NCBI GenBank assembly: GCA_001692895.1
Contig: KV748180.1
Coordinates: 2,474,195-2,538,194, forward strand
DNA: 64,000 bases
Direction: 5' to 3'
Source: Cenococcum geophilum 1.58
Lineage: Eukaryota > Ascomycota > Dothideomycetes > Gloniales > Gloniaceae
The notes below the pieces were generated by a model. That model saw nothing but the letters and a program-made list of their open reading frames with translations, was not told where the DNA came from and did not search any database. This document shows, piece by piece, positions 11,063 to 22,949 of this stretch. The translations under genes and the position numbers were made by a program. Positions within the stretch are counted from its first letter, which is position 1. Every line of letters begins with the position of its first letter.

Positions 11063-14000
11063 AGCATTTTTTAAATTCTATAGTACTTCCTAGGTAGTCT
11101 TATTATAGCCTATCCACTTAACCTTATACTATATTTTATTATTAATGTCCTTATAACTAACAATCTTTAAAACTTACTATTTATCTTCCTCTTATCCTCT
11201 ATACATGTCTGCTTTATAGATTAGTAGCTTAATATTTCTATATACTAGCTCTAGCATTACAATATACTATATAGGGTAGATCTTTATTTTAGCTAGTAGG
11301 TTTAGCTTAAATATAACCGGTAAAATCCTTTAAATAATTTTAAAAGGTCCTAGTCTGATATAGTCTAACTTCTTACTTAGTTATTAACTCTTAAAATTTT
11401 TATATAGTAGCTATACTTTGTCTCCCTCCTTAAGATCTAGTCCCTTAGATCTCTTAGCATTATAGTACCTTTTTATTCTTTTTTATACTTTCCTTACTAA
11501 TTCTACAAGGTCTATATAAAGATTTATTAGCGTCTTTATTCTTTCTTTAGCTATGCTACTTATTTTCTTCGCTTATTATAGTAATAACGATATTCTTAGC
11601 TTATATCCGTAATTTGCCTTAAATAGTAATATGCCTATTCCTTCTTGTAGTGTTGCGTTGTATATAAATTATATAACTAGTAATAATAATACCTAATTGT
11701 TCTATACGTGATTAATATAATATCTTAGATACTGTTCTAGCGTCTAATTTAATCCTTTTATTTAACTATCCGTCTGCGGGTAATATACGGTAGAAGTTGC
11801 TACTCTAACTCCTTGTTCCGCTAAAAATACCTCCTAAAATACTACTATAAATCTTAGATCTCTGTCCAATATAATCTTACTTAGTGCTCTATATTTTATA
11901 AACACTTCCTTAATATAGATTCTAGCAATATCCTCCACTAAGATTTCTTCTATGCATACTATAAAGTAGCCCTATTTAGTTAACTTATCTATTATTACTA
12001 AGATTATATTATACTCTTATCCGGTAATAGGGTCTCTTAACTTTAATAACTTAATAATAAAGTCCTATAATATAACCTTCTATAGTCTCTCTGGTATTTT
12101 AATAGGTAATAGCCCTCTATATAGCTTATACCTTATTAGTTTATTCCTTTAGCAATCTAAACACTCCTTTATTACTTTTCTTACGATATTTTAGATTCCG
12201 TTAATAATGTATTCTTCCTAAAGTCTTAACACTAAGCCTATTACTCTGTTATATCCTTAAGTTATTCCCTTATAGAAGTCTTCTATAAAATGCTCTGCTA
12301 TGCTTTTTAGGATATACTTTGCTTCTTAATTCTCGTTATATCCATTCGTAGATCTTCTAGCTATACTTTTAGAATTCTTTACGCCTAAAAGCTCTTTAGT
12401 GTCTTATAGATTCTTTCTAGTTTATTGTCCTCTTAGGTTGCTGCTAGCTTAGGGTAATTATACTTAATTAATCCGTCCTTATCTTTGCGTAGCATTGCTC
12501 CTAATGGTTTTTTATTATTTTATAATTCAGCCTTTTTGCTTAGTGTATCTGCCCTTATATTCTTAGTTCCCTTAATATACTAAATCTTAAAATGGTATTC
12601 TATAAGTATCTCTACCTATCTAACTTATCTATAATTGAGTTCTTTTATTATTAGAAACCCTATTAGGTTCTTATAATCTATCTTAACTATAAATGGTTTC
12701 TCTACGCCTTATAAGAATGCTCTTTATTTATTAAGTGCTGTAACTATACCTAATAACTCCTTATTATAAACGTCATAGTTTAATTCTAATAGTGTTATCT
12801 TCCAACTATAGTATGCTACTAAATGCCATGCGTCCCTATGCTTCTGTAGTAAGTATACTCCTAATATATAATCCAATATATCTATTTCCACAACCGTATC
12901 TAGTCCTAGTTAGTAGATTTTAAGGATTGGCTCTTAGGTAAATAATTCTTTAAGTTCTTTAAATAGCTTTCTTTATTTATTTCCCTATGCCTATAGTTTC
13001 TCCTTCTTTATAAGCCTAGTAAATAGTTTAATATTCTTTAACTATTGTGCTATAAACCTCCTATAGTAGTTGCAAAACCCTAAAAATAACCTTAACTGTA
13101 TTATATTCTCTAGTTCTTACTAACTTACTATAGCTTTAATTTTTTTTAGGTCTATACTAATATAACCTAGTTTAATAATAAATCTAATAAAATCGGTCTT
13201 CCTTATAAAGAACTCGTATTTCTTAATCGCTACTAGCATCTATTCTTCTTATAGTCTCTTTAAGACCTATTTAACGTATTCCCCGTGTTCTTCCTTATTT
13301 ATTAAGTAGATAATAATATTATTAAGGTATGCTATAATAAACTTATTAAGGTATTCTCCTAACACGCTGTTAATTCTTTTCTAAAACGTTACTAGTGCAT
13401 TTATTAATCTAAATTGCATTACTAATAGTTTATATAGTCCTTTTTTTTAACCTAAAGGCTACCTTCTATTTATCACCTTCCTTAATTTTAATCTAATGGT
13501 ATGCCTATCTCAGATCTATCCTCGTAAAGATTTGCGCGTTACCTATCCCATCTTAGATTTCGCTAATTAAGGGTAAAGGATACCTATCCTTCTAAGTAAT
13601 GCTATTTAACTACCTATAGTTAATGCATAGCCTAAGTTTTCCGTTCTTCTTTAGTATAAATAGTACTAGATAACCTACTAATAACTGTAATAGTCTGATA
13701 TATCCCTTTTATAAGTTCTTTTAGATAAACTTTTTAAGTGCTCTTAACTCCTCTTAAGTAAGCTTATAGGTTAAAAAGAATCTTAGACTCGTTTCTAGTT
13801 CTAACTCTATCTTATAGTTCTACACTATATAATCCACCAGCTTTTTACTTTCTAGGCTCTATAGTTTCTTACTATACTTATAATATCTCTTTAGTATATA
13901 ACTTAAGCCTCGCTTAGTCTCTTCGTATATTACTCTAACTTAGTACTATACTAACTTAGTTTACTACCACATCTTACGTTGTTAAGTATCTTTAATATTA

Positions 14001-16403
14001 ACCTAGCCTGTAATCTAATTAATCTTTAGATTGTATTCCTATAACTAAGGTATTCCTAATACTACCTTATCTTGTCCTAATAGTAGGATATTAAAAGATA
14101 TCTTAATTTGTTTTCCTTTAATAGTTATCTAAATAGGTCCTATTTTAAGATTAATAATCTCTCTTCTATAGGCTATTAGATCTCCCAAAATTATAACTAA
14201 TAGGTAAGGTTATTCCTTCTATCTATAAGGTAATCCTATTCTCTTAACTGCTATTAGTAAGATGTAGTTCTATATTACTCCACTATCTATTAATGCTTTA
14301 AACTGTTAATCTTGCCATTTAACTTATAAATTTAGGTATTGTCCTTAAATTCCTTTAAGGGTCTAAGGCTCTACTACTAGCTCCCTCTAGTCCTGTAGGC
14401 CTCCACTTTTCCTAATTATTAGCTGCTAGATCCTTATACACTTAGCTCGCTCTTTAGCCAATATCTAGTTTACTTTTTATCCTCTATATGCTATAGACAC
14501 GTATTCTTTAGGCATTTCTACTACTATTATCCGTCTAAGCATTCTTCCGTAAGGAATCTTTTTAGTTAAAGTATTAAGTCTTTTAACTCCTAAACTTCTA
14601 CTAGATACCAGCTATATATATACTTAGCATTTCTATACTATCGCTCTTCTAGCGCCTAATATATCCTTATAAAGTATTTCCAATTCTTTTTTTTTAGATT
14701 CTTATATATTTTATATATATCGTCTATATATACAATCTATAATAGTATATAGTATATTAGGTGCTTTAGGTTAACTCTTAACTTATTTTCGTTTTTAAGT
14801 TTAAACCTTTATCGTGCTAATCTAAACGTTATAACTTTATTTGTAGGTACTAAGATACGTCTCTTGCTTCTCTAGTCCTCTAATTATTCTTTTAGATCCT
14901 TTAACGTTATAATTAAGGCTCCTTTAATATAAGTTATAGCCTTCTCTGTAATTAGGTGGTCTTAAATAACTTATTTATCTAATTATATATAGAAATCTTC
15001 CTACTTATTATTATGTCGCTATCTATACCACTTTTAGTACAGCTATTAAAGTATATATAGCTTGTCCGTAAGGAAGTATCTTCTTATTACTATATTATAA
15101 CAGCCTTTAGTATATTGTTCTTTAAATCTAGTAGGGATCCCTAGATCCTCTTTATTTTCTATTTTAGTAAGCCACTTAGCTCTTAGTGTGCCTGCCCTAG
15201 GCCTATTAGTAATTCTTTATATAGGTGCTCTATCTCTTATACGGCCTAGTGTACTAGATCTCTAGTCTAGTTTCTATTCTTACTATACGATGATTCTTTA
15301 CCTAAATTCTTCTATAGTATCTTTTGGTTTGCGTCTTATAGATAAATCCTTAAAGTTCTCTTACTTCTTAATCCTGGTATTAATATTTTAATCCTATTAC
15401 TAAGCCTTACTCGCAATTTCTTTAATAGTCCTTATTCTATTATTAAAATCTTAGTCCTATAGGATTTTTAATCCTAAGCTTGCTTCTATCTTAAGCTTTA
15501 CTCTAGCCTTAGTCTAACTAGGCTTCTATAGTGTTTTTATCTCATCTTAAAAGTCTTATGCTTTTAGGAAACGTCGTCCCAAGCTTATTCGTATATTGCT
15601 AAACTGAGCCATTACTCTGCTCTATCGGTTATTGTCCATTATAGGTCCTTAAGCTTATCTTATCCCGTTTTAGGAATCTTAAGCGTCTTACATTTCTTCT
15701 TAAAAATCTTAAGCCTTTAGCCTTTTACCTTTATTAAGTGCTAAAGTAGTTTGCTGTCCTACTTCTCTTACATTTTATAAAGCGATAGATATTATATCTA
15801 GTAGGGTCTTAATCCCTACTAATGTTCCCTATTCTATAGTGGNATTATNCTCTACNTNTTATATAANNTNTNTNAGGTNTNTATACTNCTAGTAAGCTNC
15901 NTTTATTACCTTATTATTACNNAATATTTCGCCTATATTAAATTTATCGTCCTTAATATCCGATCTGCGAACTAGTTTATTAGTTCCTCTAAACTCTAAT
16001 AATTTTAGCTCTTATAGCTAATAGCTTACGCTATACTTAGCGTCCTTATAAATTTAGTATATATTATTATAACAAAACGCGAAACTTTTAATTAAATACT
16101 CTTTTGTTCCTTATAGTATATTATTATCCCTTTATACGTATATATTATCTACTAATCTTATTCCTTTTACTATATAGTAACTTTAACTACTTCTACAGTC
16201 TTTAACGTAATAACCCTATTTTCCGCAATTTATATAAGCCCCTTTTTTAAACCATTTTTCTTACTATAGAGTCCGCCTAAACGTCTTCTGCTATTAAGAT
16301 CCCTAGTTTAGCCTCTACTCCTTAGACCTTTAATTACTTAATCCTTATCCTCTAGGTTTTTATAGTCGTTTATTTTATCTTTAGTTTTCTTTAGTATTAC
16401 TTA
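10930..16403 (-). pseudogene. Gyp2 pol and gag C-terminal half, RIP-inactivated
   Basis: Minus-strand order from right: gag C-terminal part with a zinc knuckle near 16215-16260 (AYINCGK-GYY, the CCHC His now Tyr), a long linker, aspartic protease about 14030-14330, RT about 13000-13750, RNase H about 12600-13000, integrase about 11300-12450, and chromodomain about 11045-11185 (key stretch QVLKIVSYKDINNKI). Every domain carries TAA/TAG stops. The gag N-terminus is 38 kb away at 54982-55813 because TRG1 inserted in gag. The protein would have been a single Gag-Pol, as in Gyp5. Confidence 0.92.
15843..15922. other. Ambiguous-base patch in Gyp2 gag
   Basis: About twenty scattered single N calls. 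The same stretch in Gyp4 (about 51286-51370) is fully called, and Ns fall mainly at C/T or G/A positions. This looks like collapsed or mixed repeat copies in the assembly. Similar patches are at 31589-31633, 33751-33827, 39493-39536 and 40170-40223. Confidence 0.8.
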
Positions 16404-16593
16404 TATGACGGCTCGAACCATTAAACAAATGTCTTGACGTAGACTTGAACAAATGCTTGCAAGATGAAGCGAACGAATGCTGTATTACAAAGATATCAAG
16501 GTAAGGAGCAGAAGGTGGTAAGGCCACGTCTAAATACACAAGCCAAGCCTTAAGCGAACCCCTGACTAGGTGACGCGCCCCAGCGCCGTTACA
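16404..16593 (-). repeat. TRG1 3' LTR (190 bp)
   Basis: Plus-strand termini TATGACGGCTCGAACC...CGCCGTTACA. It differs from the partner at 54787-54976 by only about three G/A transitions. ACTTA duplication on its left. Confidence 0.95.
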
Positions 16594-16606
16594 TCACCCG
16601 TGGTTA

Positions 16607-16637
16607 CAGGTCGGCTAGACCACGCTAAAAGGTCGGC
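16607..16637 (+). repeat. Tir1 left terminal inverted repeat
   Basis: CAGGTCGGCTAGACCACGCT followed by AAAAGGTCGGCC. It matches the reverse complement of 53536-53566 at about 28 of 31 positions. Confidence 0.8.
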
Positions 16638-17052
16638 CTACCATAAGCGCTAATGCACAATCCCTGCACGGGGCAGCCTCAACTCAAAATACAAAGTCAT
16701 GTGGTCAACCGAGCCTAAATCGCTTATCCTACCACACAACTTACCTCCTAACTAAAATTAACTATTATAAATAACTAGTTATAATATATTTAGAATATAT
16801 TTAGAACATAGAGCACCACAGGTGACTCGCAGGCGCCTCGCAGGCGCCTCGTAGGCGAGTCCCAAAAGGCGGGGAGATGGATCACGGGGTTTTCTCAAAT
16901 AGAGTTTTCTCCCCACATGTATATAAGGAGTAGTCCGCGTGGGCCCAATAGGGATCCGAATCGGACGTTAAGCAATGAATAATAATATTTAGAACATATT
17001 TAGAATATATTTAATATATATTCTAATTTAAAATACTTCTTTTTAGTAATAA
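16638..17052. other. Tir1 interior with a short GC-richer repeat
   Basis: No gene. About 16822-16990 is a GC-richer island with three copies of GGCGCCTCG-like sequence and then GGGATCC and AAGCAATGAATAATAAT. A diverged relative lies at about 56762-56905, sharing the order GGGTTTT, TTTTC-CCCC, AGT-TGCG, ATAGGGATCCG, TTAAGCA and an AATAATAAT tail. It may be a short interspersed element or solo LTR; no target duplication was found. AT-rich TTTAGAAC/ATATTT repeats flank it. Confidence 0.55.
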
Positions 17053-17557
17053 TATAAGGGTTATTTTGGCCCTTACTCGGCTACATTACCTAGGGGCTCT
17101 TAGGGGTCGCCAAGGCTAGCCTTCGGCTAGCCCTTAGCACCTCCTTATACGAAGGACGGAGCAAAAAGATATTTCCACTTCCTTTTTAGGACTAGTGGCA
17201 ACCCCCTATAAGGTCGCTAAAGTTATAGGGGCTCTGTCGCCTAAGTAACCAAGTTTTAGGCAGTCTATGCCCCTAGACCCGCTAAAAGCCCCCCAAAGAG
17301 GCCTAAAACCTTAGTAACCTTATAGGCACCTTATAGGGAGAAAACCGCTAGTCCTAAAAAGGAAGGGGAAATCTCTTTCTACTCCGTCCTCCGTAAGCAC
17401 CTTAGGCTTACAGCCCTTTCCCTCCTTATTAGTTTGTCTCTATACTTAAGCTATTATCTATCCTTATTACTATATTGTCCTCTTTTATTAACTTCTTATA
17501 TAACTTATACTCGGCTTACCTACTCCCTACTATACACCTTAGCAATACTGCCTTATA
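17053..17557 (-). repeat. Solo LTR (family S), interrupted by MITE-1
   Basis: Plus-strand termini TATAAGGG...CCTTATA (RIP-altered TGTAAGG...CCTTACA), flanked by the direct 5-bp duplication AATAA (17048-17052, 17558-17562). Without MITE-1 it is about 259 bp and matches the 256-bp solo LTR at 60530-60785 in opposite orientation. No internal region of this family is in the window. Confidence 0.88.
17150..17393. mobile_element. MITE-1 (244 bp) inside the solo LTR
   Basis: Imperfect terminal inverted repeats of about 65 bp (CGAAGGACGGAG at the left, CGGAGGACGGAG from the right end inward; both continue to CTTTTTAGGACTAG). TA is on both sides (17148-17149, 17394-17395). The same LTR at 60530-60785 lacks it and has a single TA there, giving a clean empty site. 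Non-coding; a TA target suggests a Tc1/mariner-type helper. Confidence 0.9.
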
Positions 17558-17757
17558 AATAATTTTAAAAAAAAGCTATAAAATAGTATATTAGAGTTAA
17601 ATATAGCTATAAAAGTAAATTAAGTTCCTAATATATTTTAATCTAATTTATAATATATTCTAATTTAGTTTTAAATATATTTTAATCTATTTTTAAATAT
17701 ATATAATTTAAAGTTCTTTTTATTATATTTATAAATAAAAATTATTTAAGCTCTTTA
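17558..17757. other. Tir1 interior, AT-rich, no gene
   Basis: About 85-90% A+T with repeated AATATATTTTAATCTA-like words. Ends in the Gyp3 target duplication CTTTA (17753-17757). Confidence 0.7.
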
Positions 17758-18176
17758 TATTACGGACGCTTTAAGTATAATATTATAACTATTTAAAGAA
17801 GAGTTGGAAGAAGCTAGTTAGTTAATTTAGGTATAGTCTAGAATAGAGTTAATAGAGCTATATAATAAGAAATAATAACTAAGGTTATATAACGTTATAC
17901 GCAGTATACGCAGTATATAAAGGGAACGTATATATAATATATATAATACATACCTTACGTATAAAGGGGATTTCTTAGGAGTATAGTTATATATTTAAAG
18001 GACCACAGTCCCTACTTAAATAGTTCTCTCCTTTATAATAAATCTTAGAATATAATTAGAGTTAATCTATTAGGTAACTACTCCACTAATTATATTTACG
18101 TTGTTAACTATTCTATACCTATATACCCAGCCTATTAATAAGTCTACTATAATTCCTGCTATAAGGCTTTATTATA
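17758..18176 (+). repeat. Gyp3 5' LTR (419 bp)
   Basis: TATTACGGACGC...GGCTTTATTATA; first and last two bases are RIP-altered TG and CA. Same length as the 3' copy. Confidence 0.95.
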
Positions 18177-18215
18177 TATTTACTACTAAGGTTATAGTAA
18201 AAAAAGTTAAATAAT

Positions 18216-21200
18216 ATGCTACTAAAAGCAGCAGCTACGACGGCGTTAACAGCGGCGACTACCTTAGGATTAGGTAATAACACTAGTATAGTAGATACTA
18301 ACTTATAACTAGTTACTATTAAACAGCTATAGAAAATAGTTAATTAATTAATAAATAATAATAGAATACTTAAAGAAAGGATTAACGGGATTAGAGCGGC
18401 TAAGGTTAAGTTACCCTTAATTAAGCAATTCTTAAAAGAGAAGTTAAAGTTTAAAGGATTCCTTATATAAATGCACTTTAAGGTTATATAGGAAGGAGTT
18501 AAACTAGAAACGCCTATAGATAAAGTCGCTTATATAGGATTATTCTTAATAGGAAGAGCACTTAAGTAGTTTAAGCCTTACCTTATAGAGGTATAGGAGT
18601 ATAGCATAATAACTACTAACTAGGAGGTATAGTATATATTCTTAAGTTAAAACAGGTTCGCGGAATAATTAACGCAAATATTTAGAGACCTAGAGGCAAC
18701 TACTATAGTAGAAAGAAAGCTTTAAAACCTAGTATAAAGAACTTTAGTAATTAAGTACATAATGTAGTTTTAAATCTTAATAATATAGGTCGAATAAAAT
18801 AATAAAGCGCTTTTAGCATAGTATAAACAGGGACTTAAGATAAAAGTTTAGGATGTAATTATTCTAATAGAAGATGCGGATACTCTTAGGGATTTAATTA
18901 ATTAAGTAATTAAGATCAATAATAGGATCTACTAAAGAGAGTAGACCAAAAAGGGTTAGAATAAAGTTCTATAGTTATATAAAGCGTAGGGCACGCATTA
19001 GCAAAGTTAAAGTTAAAAACTATAATATAGCGCAGAGCTAATAAACCTAAGTAGTACTAAAGAATCTAGAAAATAAAATAAGAAATTATAGAAACCTAGA
19101 GGACAAGGATTAAGTAATTAAAGGTCTAAAAAGTAAAGGCTAAATTAGGGATCTTAGTAGTAGAAGACATTTAGGCGGACTCTATAATAAGAAAAATGGT
19201 TTAAAGAAGAAGCTTATATAAATTGCGGAAAATAGGGTTATTATATTAAAGACTATAAGAGTAGTTAAAGTCACTATATAGTAAAAGGAACGAGACTAGT
19301 AGAAGATATATATAGAGGGATAATAGTGTACTATAAGGAACAAAAGAATGTTTAATTAATAGCTTTGCGTTTTATTATAATAACGTATACCAAATTTATA
19401 AAGACGCTAAGTATGGCGTAAGCTACTAGCTATAGGAGCTAGGATTATTAGAGTTTAGAGGAACTAATAAACCAGTTCATAGATTGGATATTAAGGACAA
19501 TAAGTTTAATATAGGCAAAATATTTAGTAATAATAAGGTAATAAAGGCAGCTTACTAGAAGTATATAGACCTTAGAAATATTATATAAAAGGTAAAGAAT
19601 AATTCCACTACAGAATAGGGAATATTAGTAAGGATTAAGACCCCACTAGATACAATATCTATCGCTTTATAAGATATAAAAAAAGTAGAATTATAAACTA
19701 CTTCGGCACTTAATAAAGGCAAAAGGCTATAAGCTTAAGATTCTTAAGATAAAATATAAGATAACTAAGATTCTTAAGATAAGATAAGGTAAGCTTAAGG
19801 ACCTATAATAAACAATAACTAAAAGAGCAGAGTAATGGCTTAGTTTAGTAATATATAAATAAGCTTAGGACGAAGTTTCCTAAGGATATAAGACTTTTAA
19901 AATAAGATAAGTAAGATTTAAAACTCTTAAAATAAAATAAGAACATTAGTAAAGCCTAGTTAGACTAAGGCTAGAGCTAAGCTTAAAATAGAAGTAAGCT
20001 TAGGATTAAGAATCTTATAGAACTAAGATTTTAACACATAAATAAGGACCATTAAAAAATACAACACTAAGATTAAGAAGTAAGAAGACTTTAAAGATCT
20101 ATCTATAAAATATAAACTAAAAGAAACTATAGAGGAATTTAGGTAAAGAATTATCATATAATAAGAACAGAAACTAGATAAGAGGTCTAATATACTAGGA
20201 CGTATAAAGGATAGAGTACCTATATAAAGAATTACTAATAGGCCTAGGGTAGGTATACTAAGAGCTAAGTAGCTTACTAAACTAGAAAATAAAGAGGATC
20301 TAGGGATCCCTACTAGGTTTAAAGAACGATATATAAAGGGCTATTACAACATAGTAATAAGAAGATACTTCCTTATAGATAAGCTATATATACTCTAATA
20401 GCTATACTAAAAGTAGTATAGATAGCGACATAATAATAAGTAGGAAGATTTCTATATATAGTTAGATAAATAAGTTGTCTAGAACCACCCGATTATAAAG
20501 AAGGCTGTAACTCACATTAAAGGAGCCTTAATTATAACGTTAAAAGATCCAGAGAAATAATTAGAGGATTAAAAAAGTAAGAGACGTATCTTAGTACCTA
20601 TAAATAAAGTTATAACGTTTAGATTAACACGGCAGAGGTTTAAACTTAAACTTAAAGATAAGTTAAAAGTTAACCTAAAGTACCTAGCACACTATATACT
20701 ATTATAGATTGTATATATAGATAATATATATAAAATGCACAAGAATCTAAAGGAAAAGAATTAGAAATACCCTATAAAGATATATTAGGCGCTAAATAAG
20801 CAAAAGTATAGGAATGCTAAATATATATATAGGTAGCATCTAACAGAAGTTTAAAAGTTAGAAGACTTAATACTTTAACTAGGAAAATTCCTTACAGAAA
20901 AATACTTAGATAGATAATAGTAGTGGAAATACCTAGAGAATATATATCTATAGTATATTAAAGACAAAAAGCAAACTAGGTATTAGCTAAAGAGTAAGCT
21001 AAGTATAATAGGATTAAGTAGCTAATAGTTAGGAAAAGTAAAGGCCTATAGGACCAGAGGGAGCTAGTAGTAGAGCCTTAAACCCTTAAAGGAATTTAAG
21101 GATAATACCTAAATTTATAAGTTAATTAGNAAGATTAACAGTTTAAAGCACTAATAGATAGTAGAGTAACGCGAAACCATATCTTACTAGTAGTATTTAA

Positions 21201-22201
21201 GAGAATAGGATTACCTTATAAATAGAAGAAGCAACCTTACCTATTAGTTATAATTTTAGGAGATCTAATAGCCTATAGAGAAGGGATTATCAATCTTAAA
21301 ATAGGACTTATTTAGATAACCATTAAAGAAAAATAAATTAAGATATCTTTTAATATCCTACTATTAGGATAGGATAAGGCAGTATTAGGAATACCTTAGT
21401 TATAGGAGTATAATCTAAAGATTAATTAGATTACAGGTTAAGTTAATATTAAAGATATTTAATACTGTAAAATGCGATAGTAAACTAAGTTAGTATAGTA
21501 CTAAGTTAAAGCGATATATAAAGAGACTAAGCGAGGCTTAAGTTATATACTAAAGAAATACTATAAATATAGTAAGAAATTATAAAGCCTAGAAAGTAAA
21601 AAGCTAGTAGATTATATAGTATAGAACTATAAAATAGAGTTAGAACTAGAAATAAGTCTAAGGTTCTTTCTAACTTATAAGCTTACTAAAAAAGAGTCCA
21701 AAGTACTTAAAAAGTTTATTTAAGAAAACTTATAAAAGGGATACATTAAATCATCGCAGTTATTAGTAAATTATCCAGTACTATTTATACTAAAGAAGAA
21801 TAGAAAACTTAGGCTATATATTAACTACAGACAGTTAAATAGTATTACTAGAAAGGATAGGTATCCTTTACCCTTAATTAGCAAAATCTAAAATCGGATA
21901 GGTAATACGCAAATTTTTATAAAAATAGATCTAAAATAGGCATACTATTAGATTAGAATTAAGAAAGGTAATAAATAAAAGGCAGCCTTTAGGTTAAGAA
22001 AAGGACTATATAAACCATTAGTTATATAATTCGGATTAATAAATATACTAGCAACATTTTAAAAAAGAATTAATTATGTATTAGAAAAATACCTTAATAA
22101 GTTTATTATAGCATACTTCAATAATATTATTATCTACTTAATAACTAAGAAAAAATACAGGGAACACGTTAAATAGGTTTTAAAGAGACTATAAAAAGAA
22201 C
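18216..22201 (+). pseudogene. Gyp3 gag, protease and N-terminal RT, RIP-inactivated
   Basis: Starts at an intact ATG (18216-18218), 40 bases after the LTR, reading MLLKAAATTALTAATTLGLG, the same start context as Gyp2. Gag capsid-like sequence runs to a zinc knuckle AYINCGK-GYYIKDYK near 19215-19265. A long linker follows. The aspartic protease near 21145-21470 has LIDSRVTRNHI, where the catalytic DSG is now DSR. RT follows, with LRLYINYRQLNS near 21810 and the catalytic box as YFNN (about 22110). It is broken at 22201 by Cop2 and continues at 28774. Stops are mostly TAA/TAG. A single N is at 21130. Confidence 0.93.
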
Positions 22202-22472
22202 TATATAATTATAGCACCTATTATATTAACTATATACTTACACATTCGGTATACCAGGTACATATTTACGCGTTTAGTGCACTAACTACTTGCTTACGCG
22301 TCTAGTGCACTTATAAAGCACTAACTAATTAGGGGGGAGGTATATTAGTATATAGACTACGTAGTCTACTTTATATAATTAACAGTCACTATTATCCGAA
22401 CGAGTATATAATACTATACGTATTTCGTGCCCCTAGATCTAACTTACTTATACTATTAAATTAGTACAAATA
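22202..22472 (+). repeat. Cop2 5' LTR (271 bp)
   Basis: TATATAATTATAGCACC...TTAGTACAAATA. Contains two GTGCACTAACTA-like repeats and a TATAGACTA-CGTAGTCTA inverted repeat. Same length as the 3' LTR. Confidence 0.94.
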
Positions 22473-22949
22473 TTAATTAATAAGCGTGCATAGATTAGCA
22501 ATTACTTAATACCTCTCCCTAAGCAATACTCGACAGCGACTACCTGTTTAGACTCCTAGTATAACCTACTAGAAGGTTAAAAGTCAGGGATTACAGACTT
22601 ATCTCTAACTCTATATACTTATTTAAGTCTTAGTACAGTTTACTAGAAGTTATAAACGTAAATATAAACCTTTATAAAACCCCCTATCCTTAACCCCCTT
22701 AAACCTTAAACCTCTTTAAACCTTACGGAAACCTCCTACCCTCCTATAAACCGTTATGGACCCATTAATTGCCTTTACGGACTACTATAAGACCTCTTAA
22801 ACTATTATAGACCTACTAATTAATTTTACGGACTGTTATAAGACCTCCACCCGCTATAAGCTATTACTACCCTCTATAGCTTATATAGATATACTATACT
22901 ATATAATATAGCAGATATAACTAAGTAAATTAGTAAAGGTTAAAAGAAG

